Part shown: positions 1 to 11,815 of the stretch, in pieces
How the letters are laid out: the number at the start of each line of letters is the position of its first letter
How positions within the stretch are numbered: the stretch's first letter is position 1
Source: Endocarpon pusillum Z07020
Lineage: Eukaryota > Ascomycota > Eurotiomycetes > Verrucariales > Verrucariaceae
NCBI RefSeq assembly: GCF_000464535.1
Contig: NW_006913602.1
Location: 143,740 to 207,739 of the forward strand
DNA: 64,000 nt
Direction of reading: 5' to 3'
Program-made: the position numbers and the translations under genes
The notes under the pieces: model-generated
Databases searched by the model: none
The model's input: the letters and a program-made list of their open reading frames with translations, nothing else
Told to the model about the DNA's origin: nothing

Positions 1-128
1 TAAGGAGCCCATGTTTCGGTGATGGAGAGCGGTTGCTCAATTATGCTCATTCCAGATGTCATCGACATGGTTTGCAGATCAAAGGACAAGTTTGAGGATG
101 AGAGATACGTGTCGGGATACTTGGGCAT
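1..128 (-). CDS. Possible 5' end of a gene leaving the left edge
   Basis: On the minus strand an ATG at 128 opens a frame that stays free of stops to the window edge (42 codons, Ser/Thr/Met-rich, beginning M-P-K-Y-P-D-T-Y). A TATA-like stretch lies about 100 bp upstream near 220-230. No domain is visible in so short a piece and codon use cannot be judged. It may equally be chance open frame. Confidence 0.3.
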   Translation of the reverse strand, partial: MPKYPDTYLSSSNLSFDLQTMSMTSGMSIIEQPLSITETWAP

Positions 129-510
129 GGTATTAGTCGTGAGCTGTCACAAATGATGGGATGTGTACGTTGCTTCTGAAGTAACGGCAAATGGCTAAGA
201 TGCGGCATTTACAAGGCTTTATATATCTACACACGAGATCTATCAGCTTTGACTACGTTGGGTACTTTAGAAGACCAGCTCGAGGTCACGCCAGTACCAG
301 TGTTCAGGCAGGGGAATGTAATGAGGTGCAGTTGCTTACTACCCATTTGACCAATGACTAAGTTACCTTCCAATAAGACGTTAACTGGTCAAACATTGAA
401 GTGGAGCAGGACATACTAGTCCTTACTACGTAGTAGAGGGCGCCGTTGCTGGCAGAGGAGGGCAAACTATGAGTACCAGTAACACATTAACCACACCGCT
501 GATGCTTGAC

Positions 511-745
511 GTACTACGGGTGGGGCCTGAAGTAATGTTAGCTCAGCGCTAGTATCTTTACTTGTAAACCTTTCTGTACAGCACAGCTCTGCTGCTCAAA
601 AAGAAGTAAGATGTAATGATTTAACTCATTAGAATGGATGTACACAGAAGCAAGCTTTAAAGTGACGAATAATAATATGACGTTATCGTATCAAGAACTA
701 GCTGCTATTAGCACCAGACTAACATTAGTACTTCAGGCCCCCCAT
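511..745. repeat. Dispersed repeat family A, copy 1
   Basis: This non-coding stretch aligns along its whole length with 18535-18776 in the same orientation. Shared blocks include the GAAGTAATGT start, AGCGCTAGTATCTTTACT, and TAGCACCAGACTA near the end. Small indels and many transitions separate the copies. No terminal repeats or coding capacity are visible, so the class of element is unknown; an old, mutated non-autonomous transposon relic is likely. TACTACGTAGTA-like palindromes flank it at about 423 and 847. Confidence 0.7.
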
Positions 746-1014
746 AGCAAGCCAGGATTCGCTTTTCCAAGGTTCAAGGCAACGCTACTAGCCAAGCTTA
801 TAATAAATAGTAGTGCGGTCTCCTGCTGAAGACAGCCGCCAGCCCTTGTACTACGTAGAGTGAACACTACGTCACCAGGCCGAAATAATTCCATCATCCC
901 CGCACCAACGAACTTCTGTCTTCTTTTTAGAGCAAACTTAATCAAAATAAAACCACAACTTCTTCAAACCACAGCATCACACATCTACTGCAATACCTTA
1001 TTTTGTCTGACAAG

Positions 1015-2684
1015 ATGAAGTTCTCTCTATCCAGCTTGCTATTGCTTGCGCTCGCGACAAGCGAAATCGCTGTTGCTAGCACCTGGTTCTCCAAAGCTGG
1101 TAAGCAAGCTCGCCGCCTTTCGGCTCATCTACACCGCCTAACATCAAGCTCTAGCATACAACAAATGGCACGAGACCGAGCTTGAACGCTGGCTCTCCGA
1201 CCATGATGTCCCTTATCCGACACAAGCTGATCGGAAAGAGCTCGAGAATTTGGTCAAGAGCAACTGGGATTCCAAGATCCAACAGCCGGTTGCAAAATCC
1301 AGTGATTCAACTTCTAACTCCTTGGACAGCGTCAAGGACTGGATTTTTGACAGGTACAGGCTGAACCACGACGCCCCCACTATGCAATAAAGAGGCTGAC
1401 CATTATTCTAGCTGGACTGAGAGCCGTCTCAAATCATTCTTGGATCACCATGGTGTTCCTCTTCCTCCCCAACCACGCACTCGTGACTCGCTCTTGACCA
1501 CTGCTCGTCAGAACTACGATACTATTGCAAAGAAGGCTGGCGAATACGCTGCTTATCCTGGTGATTGGCTATACAGCACCTGGAGTGATTCTGAGCTCAA
1601 AGAGTACCTGGACGAGCATGGAATTCCCGTCCCTCAACCAAGTACGCGTGACAAACTCATCGCATCAGTCCGCCGTAATGCACACCTTGCTTCCGCAAAC
1701 ATGGCCAAGAACGCCAAGGCAGCATCATCTTCTGCTACAGCTGCACAGGAGTCATTGTCCGATGCTCTCTTCGATGCCTGGTCTGACAGCAAACTGAAGG
1801 AGTTCCTCGACAAGAACAACATTCCTGTCCCACAAGGCTCGCGACGAAATGAGTTGCTCGCCCTTGCACGCAAGAATCGAGCTCACTTGACTGGCGAGAG
1901 TGTCACTGCATCTGCAGCCTCTGCATTTGGTGCTGCGACTTCCAAAGCCGGCAATGTCGTTTCTCAAGCTACAGACTCTGCATCTGAGACCGCCGACGAA
2001 GGTTTTGAAAAAGCTATTGGGACTTGGTCTGACTCGCGTCTTAAAGCTTTCCTGGACAGCCGTGGCGTACCGGTTCCACAGGGTGGCAAGCGTGACGATC
2101 TTCTCTCCCAGGTCCGACTAAGCAAGCACAAGGCCGCTACCGGATACTCCGCTTGGACGTTTGATACCTGGAGCATCGACAACTTGAAAAAGTATTTGTC
2201 CACCAACACCAAGAAGGCGCATAAGAACACCGAGGCCACCAGAGACGAGCTTGTTAAGCAAGCACAGGATGCTTATGCAAGCGCATCTAAATCCGGCGGC
2301 AGTTCGTATGCCAGTGTTACCTCTTACCTCGCTTCCGCAACCGATGCTGCCAAAGACACAACCTTTGACACCTGGTCCCAGAGTGATCTCAAGTCTTATC
2401 TCGACACCTACGGCATCCCTACTTACCAGGGCTCGACTCTGAATGAGCTTAAGGCTCAAGCCAAGAAGCAATCGACGTACTTCCGTTACGGAACAAGCAC
2501 GCCGCAAGCATCGATCTTTGAGCGTATGAAGGGTGGTGTGTCTTGGATGATGCAGCAGCTGAAGCTTGGTGCTACTCAGGGTCGTGTGGAGGGTGAGAAA
2601 GTAGCTGCTGGAGCTAGCAGTGCAGCTCGAACTGCTTCTGCTAAGGCTTCTGCCAGCACTGCTAGCATGAAGGGCGAACTGTGA
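1015..2684 (+). CDS. Secreted or endomembrane Ish1/Msc1-type repeat protein
   Basis: Predicted exons are 1015-1099, 1155-1353 and 1412-2684, giving 518 residues; both introns (55 and 58 nt) have GT-AG ends and restore frame. Residues 1-22 form a signal peptide with an LLLLALA core. The rest is a string of about six Ish1 motifs built around W-S-(D/E)-S-x-L-K-x-(F/Y)-L-D-x-x-(G/N)-(I/V)-P-(V/L)-P-Q, separated by Ala/Ser/Lys-rich linkers predicted helical. In yeasts this family comprises nuclear-envelope or ER-associated, stress-induced proteins (S. pombe Ish1, S. cerevisiae Msc1). The family call is strong; the cellular role in this fungus is inferred. The start was chosen at 1015 because only it gives a signal peptide. 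Confidence 0.88.
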
Positions 2685-3550
2685 ATGTTGAATGCTGAAT
2701 GCTTTGAGAGGCAGATGTGAGCTGGAAGGAGAAGTCAAGTGATAGCTCGGACACAGAGGGACAGTCTATTAGTGGCAAGGTGACTGTTTAAGGGAACACC
2801 GGGTAGTCAGCGCTGAACGCTGACCGCTGAACGCAAAACGTAGTGGCGTCAGGATTTGCTTGCAGGATGGGTGTTCACTACTATCCCAAAGCGAGAATCA
2901 GTACTAGTATTTGCTTAGGAACACGAAATGATGACATAATAAGTCTCTACTCATTCTCAGATGCATCTCATCACCTGTTCAGTGTGTATCCGAGTATTGC
3001 TACTGCTGTGCAAACTTGTTTATCAGGCAACTGTTATCTACACCTTGGGCACCACTCCCTTTTCTGGTCCATCTCCATGCAATCGGATTTGTTCTGCTAC
3101 GACTGACCAAGACTCAGACGACCACATGGACGGGATTTTGGGCCATGGCAGCTGCATCATCACAGCAAGCTGGACGGAGAAGTGTTTCGAAACAGCTCCT
3201 CAAGTTCTCAATGAAGCGACTCGGCCGATCGGCTGCGGAACAGCGGAGCAAGCTAGAGCCTGGGCACACGAAAACAGATAGTAGACCCAGTACTAGGAGC
3301 CCTGGGAGCCCTACTTAGTGGCTCCGCTTCTAGTTCCTGGGAGTGACCACATCACACCTCATCGTCTTCTCTTCCTCATTGCCGCACCGTCATCGTCATT
3401 CGTTCCCTTTCACACGCGCCGCTGTCACTTGCAGCTCAGCTGGACAGTAAATTCATTCCAATGCTTCATTGTTGACGGCATTTCAGGTGCACATCATTCT
3501 GAATTGAAGGTTAAGGAGGTGCTCTTGCACAGCCCCCTTCGGCTCTGGCC

Positions 3551-5744
3551 ATGTCACCACGAAATTCACAACGATCAACTTCTTCGTCAGGCTCAAGCCT
3601 AGCACACCAGATCCCAGACCCCAATGTTTTTAGTGACGACTATGCCCTCGAGCCGCTTAATACCGATAGAAGCTCGCCCTTCAATGCCGATGATGACCCA
3701 ACCCCCGCCTCCGAAACTCCTCCTCTGCACACTGGAGTAAATATAAGTCGACCCATCAGTCCTGTCTCGTCCGTTTCGTCCTCGGCACAACCCCCTACAC
3801 TATCTCACAGATTCCTTGGACATCGAGATGTTTTTTCCATCATTCCCAACCGGACAGCGTCTAGGGCATCAAACACATTCTCGGATGTACATAGAGCATC
3901 AAGTACATCGTCACACTTTTCAATGCCTCGAGCTCAAAGCCCCTACGTAGGGGCAACAGGCCCGAGCCATCCGTATGGCATGTACCCCCAAATCACCCGA
4001 ACATCGAGCATCGCCAGTGCCTCCACCGTACGACCAATTGAACGCCCATTTGTTACAGCAAATGGCCCGGAGCATCCATATGCCATGTATTCGCAGAACA
4101 CAGTGCCAGAAGAAGACGATGCGTCTCTCGCTCAGGCGACAATCCCTGTTGACTTTCCGGGTATGGGGCAGCCGTACCGGAGTGGAGGTCAGACAAGGCG
4201 AGACGATGTCAGCGACATTGTGGGTTCCGATGGGCACATAGAAGAGCTGCCACCTTACACCCGCTTTGCAGACGAGATTGCACCCAAGGAGAGCCTTCCA
4301 AGTATCCAGGCCGTCCATTTACCAGCAGTCGTGCCACAGGAAGTACCAATGTCACCCCAATCTCGGCATACGCAGCATGTCGAGACTGTTGTCGAGCTGA
4401 GCAGTACTTCCTCAAGGAACGGATGCAGTAACTCCAGCGTCGGTTTCAAAGAAAAAATCAAGCAGAAGGGTAGGCAAAGAGTGTGCGGTGGTCTGCCGTT
4501 CTGGTTCTTTTTTGTCATCATCGGTGTGCTCCTCTTGGGAGTTGTTCTAGGTGCAATAATCGGCGGCGTGATTGGAAGCCAAAAAGGTGCTTCGCCTAGT
4601 GCTACTGCTGATCCTTATCAGAATTCATCGTTCGTGAACCCAGCCTCCTGTGTTAGTATCTGTGACTGACGACCATAAAGCCACCCCACTGCGACGGTGA
4701 CGTCAACAGCCTTCATTGATGGAGTACCTCTTGCTACCGGGCAACCAGTGGCCTCTGTACCCACGGGCCAATACAACGTTCCCACAAACGGCAACGAGGT
4801 TAATTCCAAGGCTTGCATCAAGAATCATACCCTCGTTGATACTTGGGGTTGTTTGGCTTCTTCTGGGATGGGAATTACAGTGACAGGTCAAGGGTGGGGG
4901 GCCAGCATTACTCTTGACTCTTACCCGTTAAGTAGCTCATTCATGTATGGAGCACAACCACCGGACCTTGGTACACGGCCGCTCGATCTGACTCCGTCAA
5001 TGGATCAAGATTCGAGTGATCTTGGTCCCTCTCTCTTTGCTTTCACTTATTACGACAAACTTACAATTTGTAAGACTCCCCCTTAGCTCTCTTGTACCAT
5101 TACTGACGATGTTTGAAGTACATGAACAAGCTCTGATACCAAATGGGCAGTACAGGAGAAAAGATGACAGCCACATATATGGAATGCCTGAAGATAAGCC
5201 ATGGTTCTGCTGGTTCAATGAGACATTACTTGAATTCTTCATTTATGTCGACAAATCTGTCAATTCATCAGCAACCACCCCCGCCGCCACTGCTACTCCC
5301 TCATCTCCCTCTACAACACCTTCGACCTTCACAACACCATCAAGCACAACCTTAGGCTCTTCGCTCCCTCCACCCGCGGCGTTTACAGGAAAGCCTTCAG
5401 GTTCGCCATATGGGCCGCCTGAGGATTTTGTCAACCATCACACTACCGAGTCAGGCTACAATCGAAGGCGAAGCGATGACAAGCTGCAAAAACGGAAGAG
5501 GTACGATGACTACCCTCTCTTGATGAAGGTTGAAGAAAAGCGAAAACCCCGCGGCAATGTTCCACCATACTGTCAACAGATGCAAGTCTTGGACAGTGGA
5601 GAGATTGTACCCGTTCCTTATGTGGCTCAGATCTCTGTACAGGAAATAGAAGATATGGATGATGATAATCAGAATCGATTTAGACGGAGAGGTGACGCAG
5701 AGGATCTAAGTCGCGGTTGTGCTTGTGAATGGATCAGCTGGTAG
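3551..5744 (+). CDS. Single-pass membrane protein with long Ser/Pro-rich cytoplasmic tail
   Basis: Predicted exons are 3551-4655, 4710-5069 and 5119-5744 (696 residues). The first intron's donor is a choice among weak sites; the second (GTAAGA donor) is clear. Residues 1-310 are Ser/Pro/Thr-rich and disordered, with two similar segments around G-P-x-H-P-Y-(G/A)-M-Y. A Lys/Arg stretch precedes one strong transmembrane helix (about residues 318-345, FWFFFVIIGVLLLG core, then Gly-zipper-like GAIIGGVIG). The C-terminal half has N-glycosylation sequons, Cys residues and a Thr/Pro/Ser stalk, suggesting an extracellular domain, then basic R/K clusters that could be processing sites. I recognise no family. 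It might be a cell-surface sensor or anchor; that is inference. Confidence 0.75.
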
Positions 5745-6811
5745 AACCGGCTACGTCTGTGCAGCAATCGTCGCCTTCTTATGGAAAAAAAATATGGGAA
5801 CCTCAACGTTTAGGTCTCTTCAAGTCTCTCAAATTGGCAAGCGTAATTCGCGTTCCTATTTCATTTATGGCGGTTCCGCTCGTTTCTGTTTGTCTTGGGT
5901 GAGCACACGTTTGGGAGCAATTGGTTCAGGATGAATTCTCTGGTTTTTTTTCGGGATCTGGTAGGGAGGGTTTCTGCAGTAGAAGGGAAGCGCTGCATTA
6001 AGAACAAGAAAATTCAAGCCAGGGCATCAAAAAAGATGTAGGGATGACCGGCGCGTGGGGGTGAGTGTGTTCGTGTCTGTACTCAGTTGCAATCACTGCT
6101 TACGAGAGTTGCCCATGTACTCTTTAAGAAAGCTTGAGCTTCTGCTCTGGGTCAGCGTTCAAGAATGCCAGCGTCAATGTCTGTCTTGTTGAGTAATAGT
6201 CTTTTATGAAGCCAATGACAAGGGCCTAAAGTGATACTATTTGTTTTTCTGATTCGAAGTATTAAAGTACCTGAATAGCGGCTAAACATCTCAGGCTCGT
6301 ATACACTGTAAGTATTCTCTACCTTCCACAGAGGATAAAACTTCAATTGTCAAAAGTCACTTCAGTCCTAACTCGTGCAGCCTCTTCATCTTCCCATCAT
6401 GTCAATAACCTCCAGAACAAGCATACTTGAACAATCAGCCGTCCTTTCGCACGGGATCTGCGGGCGCGATTCCAGAAGCCTTGAAGTGCTTGGCCTTGGA
6501 GCCACAGTGCATGTCTACAGGTACAAAATTCTTGCATACCAACAAGCCTGTCTCCAGCGGGAACTGGATATGATGAGGAGGGCAGGATATCGTGCAGTCG
6601 GACCCGTGGCACGGGTCATGGATACGGACCGTGGAAACCTCGACGTGAATGGTCTTTTGACGGATGCCCAAATGTCTCTGGATACGCAAACAATAAAGGG
6701 GGGGTGAAAAAAAGAGTTAGATCTAATGATTCCTTTCAACGGATGAGATACCGGAAGGGTGGGTTGAGCTTTGACTTTTTATCTAGAAAAACAGGGAACT
6801 CTCAGTGGCTT
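5745..6811. other. Convergent intergenic spacer
   Basis: The spacer lies between two convergent genes. A frame from ATG 6400 to 6707 on the plus strand (102 codons) matches no family I know and ends in a G-rich run; I do not call it a gene. No repeat or RNA structure stood out. Confidence 0.4.
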
Positions 6812-8110
6812 TCACGATATCAAGCTTTTTTGGACTGTCCCGTCCTCACCTCCCTCTCTTTTTTCCGCCTCTTCGACCCAAGTGGCCAACCTCTCCTCAA
6901 TCCTGGGAACATAGAGCCACTCCAACTGCGCCTCATCTCCACTCCGCCAGATCTCTCCCTTGCCCAGCTTCTCCCGCTCTGCGGCGGGCAACCTCATATT
7001 ATTCAGCTGTTGCGTCAGCGCAATCACCTGGTCAACCCTCTCCTGCCGGTAGTTCTGCCAGAACTCGAGCGCGGCGGCCAATTGGATCTGCGGCGACAGC
7101 CTGGAGAGGAGAAAGGCCAGCGTGAAGGCGTCTTCGAACGCTTGGCTGGCACCTTGGCCGGCGGTGGGGGGGATGGCGTGGGCGGCGTCGCCGAGGATGA
7201 TGACGCGTTGTTTCTCCGATCTCCAGGCGGCGAGTTTGGGGACGATGTAGAAGGGCCAGATGGAGAGGGTGTGCTTGGGGACGTTTTCCAGGCCGGATTG
7301 CACGATGTCGGGCCAGTCGGCCCGGTTGGCGGAGAGCAGGGCGAGGAGCTCGTCTTTGGCTCCAAAGAGGCGCGACCACTCGGCTTTGCTTTGTTCCGGG
7401 TATCGCTTCTGGCTGCCGGCGAGGACTTCGGATCCGTCCACGTCCTGGGGCGCGAAGATAAAGGTTCCCGCTTTGCCGTGAATGGCGACGGGGAGGGTCG
7501 AGTAGTCCTTGTCGGCTGGGAAACGGAGTTTCGAGGTTGGAATCACGCAGGTGATGGCCAACATGCCGGAGTAGAGTGGAGTGGTGGAGGGAGACACTTT
7601 TTGGCGGACAGTCGAGTGAATTCCGTCTGTGCCGACGAGCAAGTCAGCTTGAGCGGTTGAGCCGTCCTCAAACTGAAACGTCACGCCCTCGTCGGCAGAT
7701 TCCTGGAGAACGCGGGAGAACTTCTTCTCGTAGATGACTTGGATGTCGCGTTCTTGAACCATCGTTCGTAGTTCGGTAAGCAGAACCTGCCGATAGATCC
7801 GAAGGGCCTTGTATCCATACAACTTCTCATTGCCAAGGGGATACAGATCAGTCGTTTCTTCCTTGTCGTTCTTGAAGGCAATGTTTTCGAAGTTGTATCC
7901 TTTGTTCCGAATTCGTTCGTAGACGCCCAATGAATCCAGGACGCCCAGTGCGTTGGGTGAGAGCATGAGAGCGCCGGTGGTCACCTTAGACGGAAGTCGA
8001 AGTTCATAGATGGTGCAAGGAATTGACCTTGCATGGAGGGCCAGTGCCAGGCCGAGGCCTGCTAGCCCTGCGCCAATGATGGCGACTTTCTTGGGTGGAC
8101 CTGAAGCCAT
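6812..8110 (-). CDS. FAD-dependent monooxygenase (salicylate-hydroxylase-like, group A)
   Basis: Single-exon gene of 432 residues; the ATG at 8110 is chosen because the FAD motif follows directly. The Rossmann G-x-G-x-x-G is at residues 13-18 (IIGAGLAGLG). A D-G motif (LVGTDGIHSTVR) lies mid-protein and the second FAD signature, ILGDAAHAIPP followed by GQGASQAFEDA, follows. These three motifs define class A flavoprotein hydroxylases, which use NAD(P)H and O2 to hydroxylate aromatic or polyketide substrates. The substrate cannot be read from sequence. A second member is encoded at 11816-13376, but the two differ enough to be distinct paralogues. Length is normal for the family and no break is visible. 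Confidence 0.9.
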   Translation of the reverse strand: MASGPPKKVAIIGAGLAGLGLALALHARSIPCTIYELRLPSKVTTGALMLSPNALGVLDSLGVYERIRNKGYNFENIAFKNDKEETTDLYPLGNEKLYGYKALRIYRQVLLTELRTMVQERDIQVIYEKKFSRVLQESADEGVTFQFEDGSTAQADLLVGTDGIHSTVRQKVSPSTTPLYSGMLAITCVIPTSKLRFPADKDYSTLPVAIHGKAGTFIFAPQDVDGSEVLAGSQKRYPEQSKAEWSRLFGAKDELLALLSANRADWPDIVQSGLENVPKHTLSIWPFYIVPKLAAWRSEKQRVIILGDAAHAIPPTAGQGASQAFEDAFTLAFLLSRLSPQIQLAAALEFWQNYRQERVDQVIALTQQLNNMRLPAAEREKLGKGEIWRSGDEAQLEWLYVPRIEERLATWVEEAEKREGGEDGTVQKSLIS

Positions 8111-8672
8111 TATGGAGTGAGGTGTTGTTCTGGAATGATAGATCTGATGACCGGACACGACGCCTTTATCCAAGATGGCTTGAGGAAGAAAAAACGATTC
8201 GAAAAGCTATCCACATGATTTGAAGAGCATGTAATCCGGGCATTACTCCCATTATATACTCAAGGGGTTTTAACTTTGAGTAAAAGAGAGTGAAAGGATC
8301 CTCTAGGTTGCCACACCTATTGGTCAATGAGGATCCCACAGCCTGTGGCAAACATAAGGGCCGTACATCACGCTGCGAGATGTAGAAGATGCGCTTGCAA
8401 CGTAAATAGAAGCCGGGTTCGAGAAGTGCTTTGGAAGACTGAATGTCGTAGCACAACCTAACATCTAATAACTAGTAAGATGGTTACCGGGTACAAGAAT
8501 AATACGTAGTAAGCAGCGGATTGAGCCCGGACCATGTAGAGAAAGGACCGGCGGATGTCCGGAGCAAAGGACGAAAGACGGATCACAGCCCCAAGCGAAG
8601 GGTTGCTTGTAGATGTTGGTCGTTCAAAGACTACAACATACGGCACCTCGAATACAAGTACCGGTGCCGAAT

Positions 8673-8742
8673 ATACCGCTCTGAACATACCGCTCTGAAC
8701 ATACCGCTCTGAATATACCGCTCTGAATATACCGCTCTGAAC
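8673..8742. repeat. 14-bp tandem repeat, five units
   Basis: Five head-to-tail copies of ATACCGCTCTGAAY occupy exactly 70 bp; the only variation is the last base (C or T). It lies in a non-coding region between the two flavoprotein-side genes. A variable-number minisatellite is the simplest reading. Confidence 0.9.
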
Positions 8743-9113
8743 GCATTCCGGAAGTAGACCACAGCCAAACATGATGCTCGTCTAGCACACCGTAGGAATA
8801 ACTAACTAAATAACCGACATCCTAGCTTACGGGCATTTCTCCTCGCTAATGCATACATCACACGGCCTATGGGTATTAGAAAACCCCTTGAGGGATGGGG
8901 GATGTTCCAAATTAGTATGGATGGGTGTGATGAGGTGGAAGGGTTGAAATGGCTCTAGACTATCCCAACTTTATATGAATTCGCACAGTGTTGGAGGAGT
9001 ATAGTAGTCAACCAACAGCAAGGGTACTACGTGGGGGGGTACCCCTGGAAGAAGCCCCAACAAAGTGCCTTCGGAGAGTGTTCCAAGGAGATATTTGTTT
9101 TAGCAGGTACAGA

Positions 9114-9215
9114 GTCGTGCATCAAAAGTCATCAAAATACGCTAAAACCAGAGCTCTGCTAGCAAGCTCTAGCTGAAGTTAGTACTGCGTAATTCGTGTC
9201 CTGTGGAGAGGGAGC
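9114..9215. repeat. Dispersed repeat family B, copy 1
   Basis: The segment aligns with 17033-17135 and, over its first part, with 38084-38155. Shared blocks are CGTGCATCAAAAGT, TACGCTAAAAC, CTGCTAGCAA and CTCTAGCTGAA, then GCGTAATT and GAGAGGGA. Differences are mainly C/T and G/A. It has no coding potential. A block at 9420-9440 resembling 17132-17155 suggests the full element is longer. Confidence 0.65.
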
Positions 9216-9741
9216 CCCTACAGTGACCCCTAACCGTCCCCAGAGATTTCTAGGGCCTCTCGGCCTTCTTTTAGGGCTGCTAGGCTTAACTCACAACCTA
9301 TGTCGGCTAAGCTTGAGGCATTTGGCCTATTAATAGCTCACATCGCAAGTAGAGACTAGCATGCCACTACTGCAAAAGCAGCTTGCTCTACGGAGTACTT
9401 TATCCTAGTTATTGTGTATTGATGCACGACTCCGTATCATAAGAGAACATTCCGGGGAGTAGTGCCATTAAAGGATGTTCTAGAGACCCACCTAAAGTGA
9501 CATCAACTACATCAACTACTTAAAATAGAACGGGCATACTCATGCTCGCTCTGACTTCACGACCACTACTTCGCTACTCTACCAGTGCAACTCCACACTA
9601 ACCATGTTCTCCAGAAGGAGAAAGCACACACCACAGACAAGACACTGGACCGCCCGACCCCGACTTCCCTCACGGCCCCCTTCAGCCTATGCCTTCTTTT
9701 CTGCTCACCTCTCTCCCCTCACTCCCTACCAAACAAGATTC

Positions 9742-11121
9742 TTATCCCTCTCCCAACTTCGCCCCCACCTCTTCTAACTTCCTAAGCTCCAAGATTCGCC
9801 TGAGCGGTACATGTCCCTTCTGGCCCCACCCACCAACTCCCGCCTCGACGTCTGGTCGGACGCGGATGTAGAAATCCCATGCTCTTCTGTCCAGTTCTTG
9901 TCGCTCTACGACCGTCTCGCGAGCCCAGGAAGAGAAGAGGATATCCAGCGCAGCGAGGACGTGGGACAGGGCTTCCTCTTTTTGCGAGGCGAGTTGGGAT
10001 GATGAGGGAGGGGCTCCCGATTTCCCTTTTTGAGAGGAGATGGTTACGGATTTAGGAGGCGGGTTAGGTGACGAGGGTGCGGGTTTTGACGGGTCTGAGC
10101 TGGTTGAAGAGGGGTCTTGGATTCGAGATTGGTCTTGGACCTGGGTGAAGGATTTGAGGAGGTAGGAACGTGCGGATTGGGGGGTGTGGATTGGTAGGCC
10201 TGGATTCGCGTTGGCAGAGGTCTTGTTGCTCGAGGGGGCGAGGACAGGTGGTGAGCTGTTGATGTTGCTGTTGAGCTTTTTGAGGGCTTCGAGGTCGAGA
10301 CCCCATAAGGGAAGCTCCTTGCTCTCCATACTCTCCTCTGGGAACCGCTGGTATTGTTTTACCGGGGCCTCATTTCCTTCATCTTTTATTTCTTGTTTAA
10401 TCCCATCTCCATCGTTCCTATCTTCTCCTTGACCTCCACCATCCTCTCTATTCCCGTCAAGAAAATATCCGTGCCTTCTCATCACCGACACCATCCTCCC
10501 CATCACTCTCACTTTGGGCTGTCCATGCCCCCACCCCTCATCCTCCGCACTCTTCCCATCAACCAACCCGATACTCTTCGCCTTCGTCCTGCTGTTCGCA
10601 CTAACGACCGCCTGGGCAAGGCTTAACCGACTACTCAACGGCTGCTCCGGCATCGTGTATTTCAGCAGCGTCACCGCAAAGGCCAGAAAGAGGGGCGCGC
10701 GGTTCGTCTGCACAGTTATGGATTGTAACTCTAAAAGTGACAGAGTCGAGGTAGGGAGGGCGAGGGATGCTTCCAGCTCGGCTGGGGACTGCTGCTGCGA
10801 ATAACCATTTGGGCCCTTCGCCCGCTTTGATGCCACTTGCCCATCCCCATTACCAGAAGCAGAGCGCTTTTTGGACTTGGGATTCGAGGCACGCTTTGCT
10901 GCTGCGAGGATTTGCTTGGCTAGCTTCTCGTCGCCGGAGAACACGCGGCTGATGGAAGTGACGCTAGTTTTTGAAATTGCTTCGGGGGTGTTGAGTTTGG
11001 CTTTGCGGAGGTCGTTGATCTTGGAGAGAGCGGTGGAGAGGGGGACGCGGGCATCCTGGGAGAGGAAGCGGAGGAGGTTTTGTACTTCGGCTGCTGGTGA
11101 GGCTGCTGTGTTGGGCGTCAT
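9742..11121 (-). CDS. Unrecognised nuclear-looking fungal protein
   Basis: The frame is continuous for 459 residues from ATG 11121; upstream in-frame codons exist but the sequence there is not protein-like. Visible features: an N-terminal helical segment (residues about 10-75), a bipartite basic NLS-like stretch (K-S-K-K-R-S, then S-K-R-A-K) near residues 85-105, a well-packed hydrophobic block around LLELQSITVQTNRAPLFLAF and MPEQPLSSRLSLAQ, a basic stretch KVRVMGRMVSVMRRHGY, a long Pro/Ser/Asn linker, and a C-terminal helical region with W-A-R-E-T-V-V-E-R-Q-E-L-D-R-R-A-W-D-F. The two folded blocks look conserved, so it is probably a real fungal nuclear protein family, but I cannot name it. 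Confidence 0.75.
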   Translation of the reverse strand: MTPNTAASPAAEVQNLLRFLSQDARVPLSTALSKINDLRKAKLNTPEAISKTSVTSISRVFSGDEKLAKQILAAAKRASNPKSKKRSASGNGDGQVASKRAKGPNGYSQQQSPAELEASLALPTSTLSLLELQSITVQTNRAPLFLAFAVTLLKYTMPEQPLSSRLSLAQAVVSANSRTKAKSIGLVDGKSAEDEGWGHGQPKVRVMGRMVSVMRRHGYFLDGNREDGGGQGEDRNDGDGIKQEIKDEGNEAPVKQYQRFPEESMESKELPLWGLDLEALKKLNSNINSSPPVLAPSSNKTSANANPGLPIHTPQSARSYLLKSFTQVQDQSRIQDPSSTSSDPSKPAPSSPNPPPKSVTISSQKGKSGAPPSSSQLASQKEEALSHVLAALDILFSSWARETVVERQELDRRAWDFYIRVRPDVEAGVGGWGQKGHVPLRRILELRKLEEVGAKLGEG

Positions 11122-11815
11122 GCTTATGGATGGACATATCAAAGTTCTGAGAGGTCGATATGATTGGTCATGAAGACTTGCTTCTTGCGAGTTGGAGTAG
11201 TTACTACGTAGTTGTGTTGATACTGAACAAAGTCTCGCCGTACTAGCTGTCTCCGCATCCAAGAATTGGAGATGGCCTTGGCAAATCCGAGGGCCCCCGG
11301 CTTGTCGTCAAATAGGCAACTTCTGTTTTCGGAGCGCATTGATGCCTAGTTAATTGGTACTTTTATTGAGGAGACCTAGACAGAGCTAACTACGCAGACT
11401 TTTAGATACACTCTAGTATAGAATGTTTGGGCATTCGAACAGCGCGGTCTTTGATGGCAAATATGCATGATCTGGATGTGGTATCTCCATCGTCATTAGC
11501 CGAGGATTCTTCCACATCGGGCCCTCGAGGCAGACACATTTCTCCAGGCTGTCCATCCAAGACTACTAGGAACAAACCTAAAAGTCTATGCATGGTCTTC
11601 TCATCCTTAGCTACAGCGGTATACTGGTCATCATTGACGAGTTACAATGAAGCTACGCGCGGACTCCGGCGGATGTCATTTGTGCAACCATGTGTAACCC
11701 GCGGAATGTTGGAGACTAGGTGATCCTCCGAGCAGGCATCTGAAATGGAGCAGGTTCTCCGAATTGTTGATCTTAAGACTCTTGTAATCTTGATTGACTG
11801 TACATCACTTTACAT

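Noticed and set aside
6375..6707. 110-codon plus-strand frame between convergent genes
   Set aside because: Only a downstream ATG exists, it ends in a G run, and an overlapping minus-strand frame is equally long.
7032..7379. Alternative frames inside the first monooxygenase gene
   Set aside because: Arg/Pro/Ser-rich shadows of a GC-rich coding region; the monooxygenase frame carries all the motifs.
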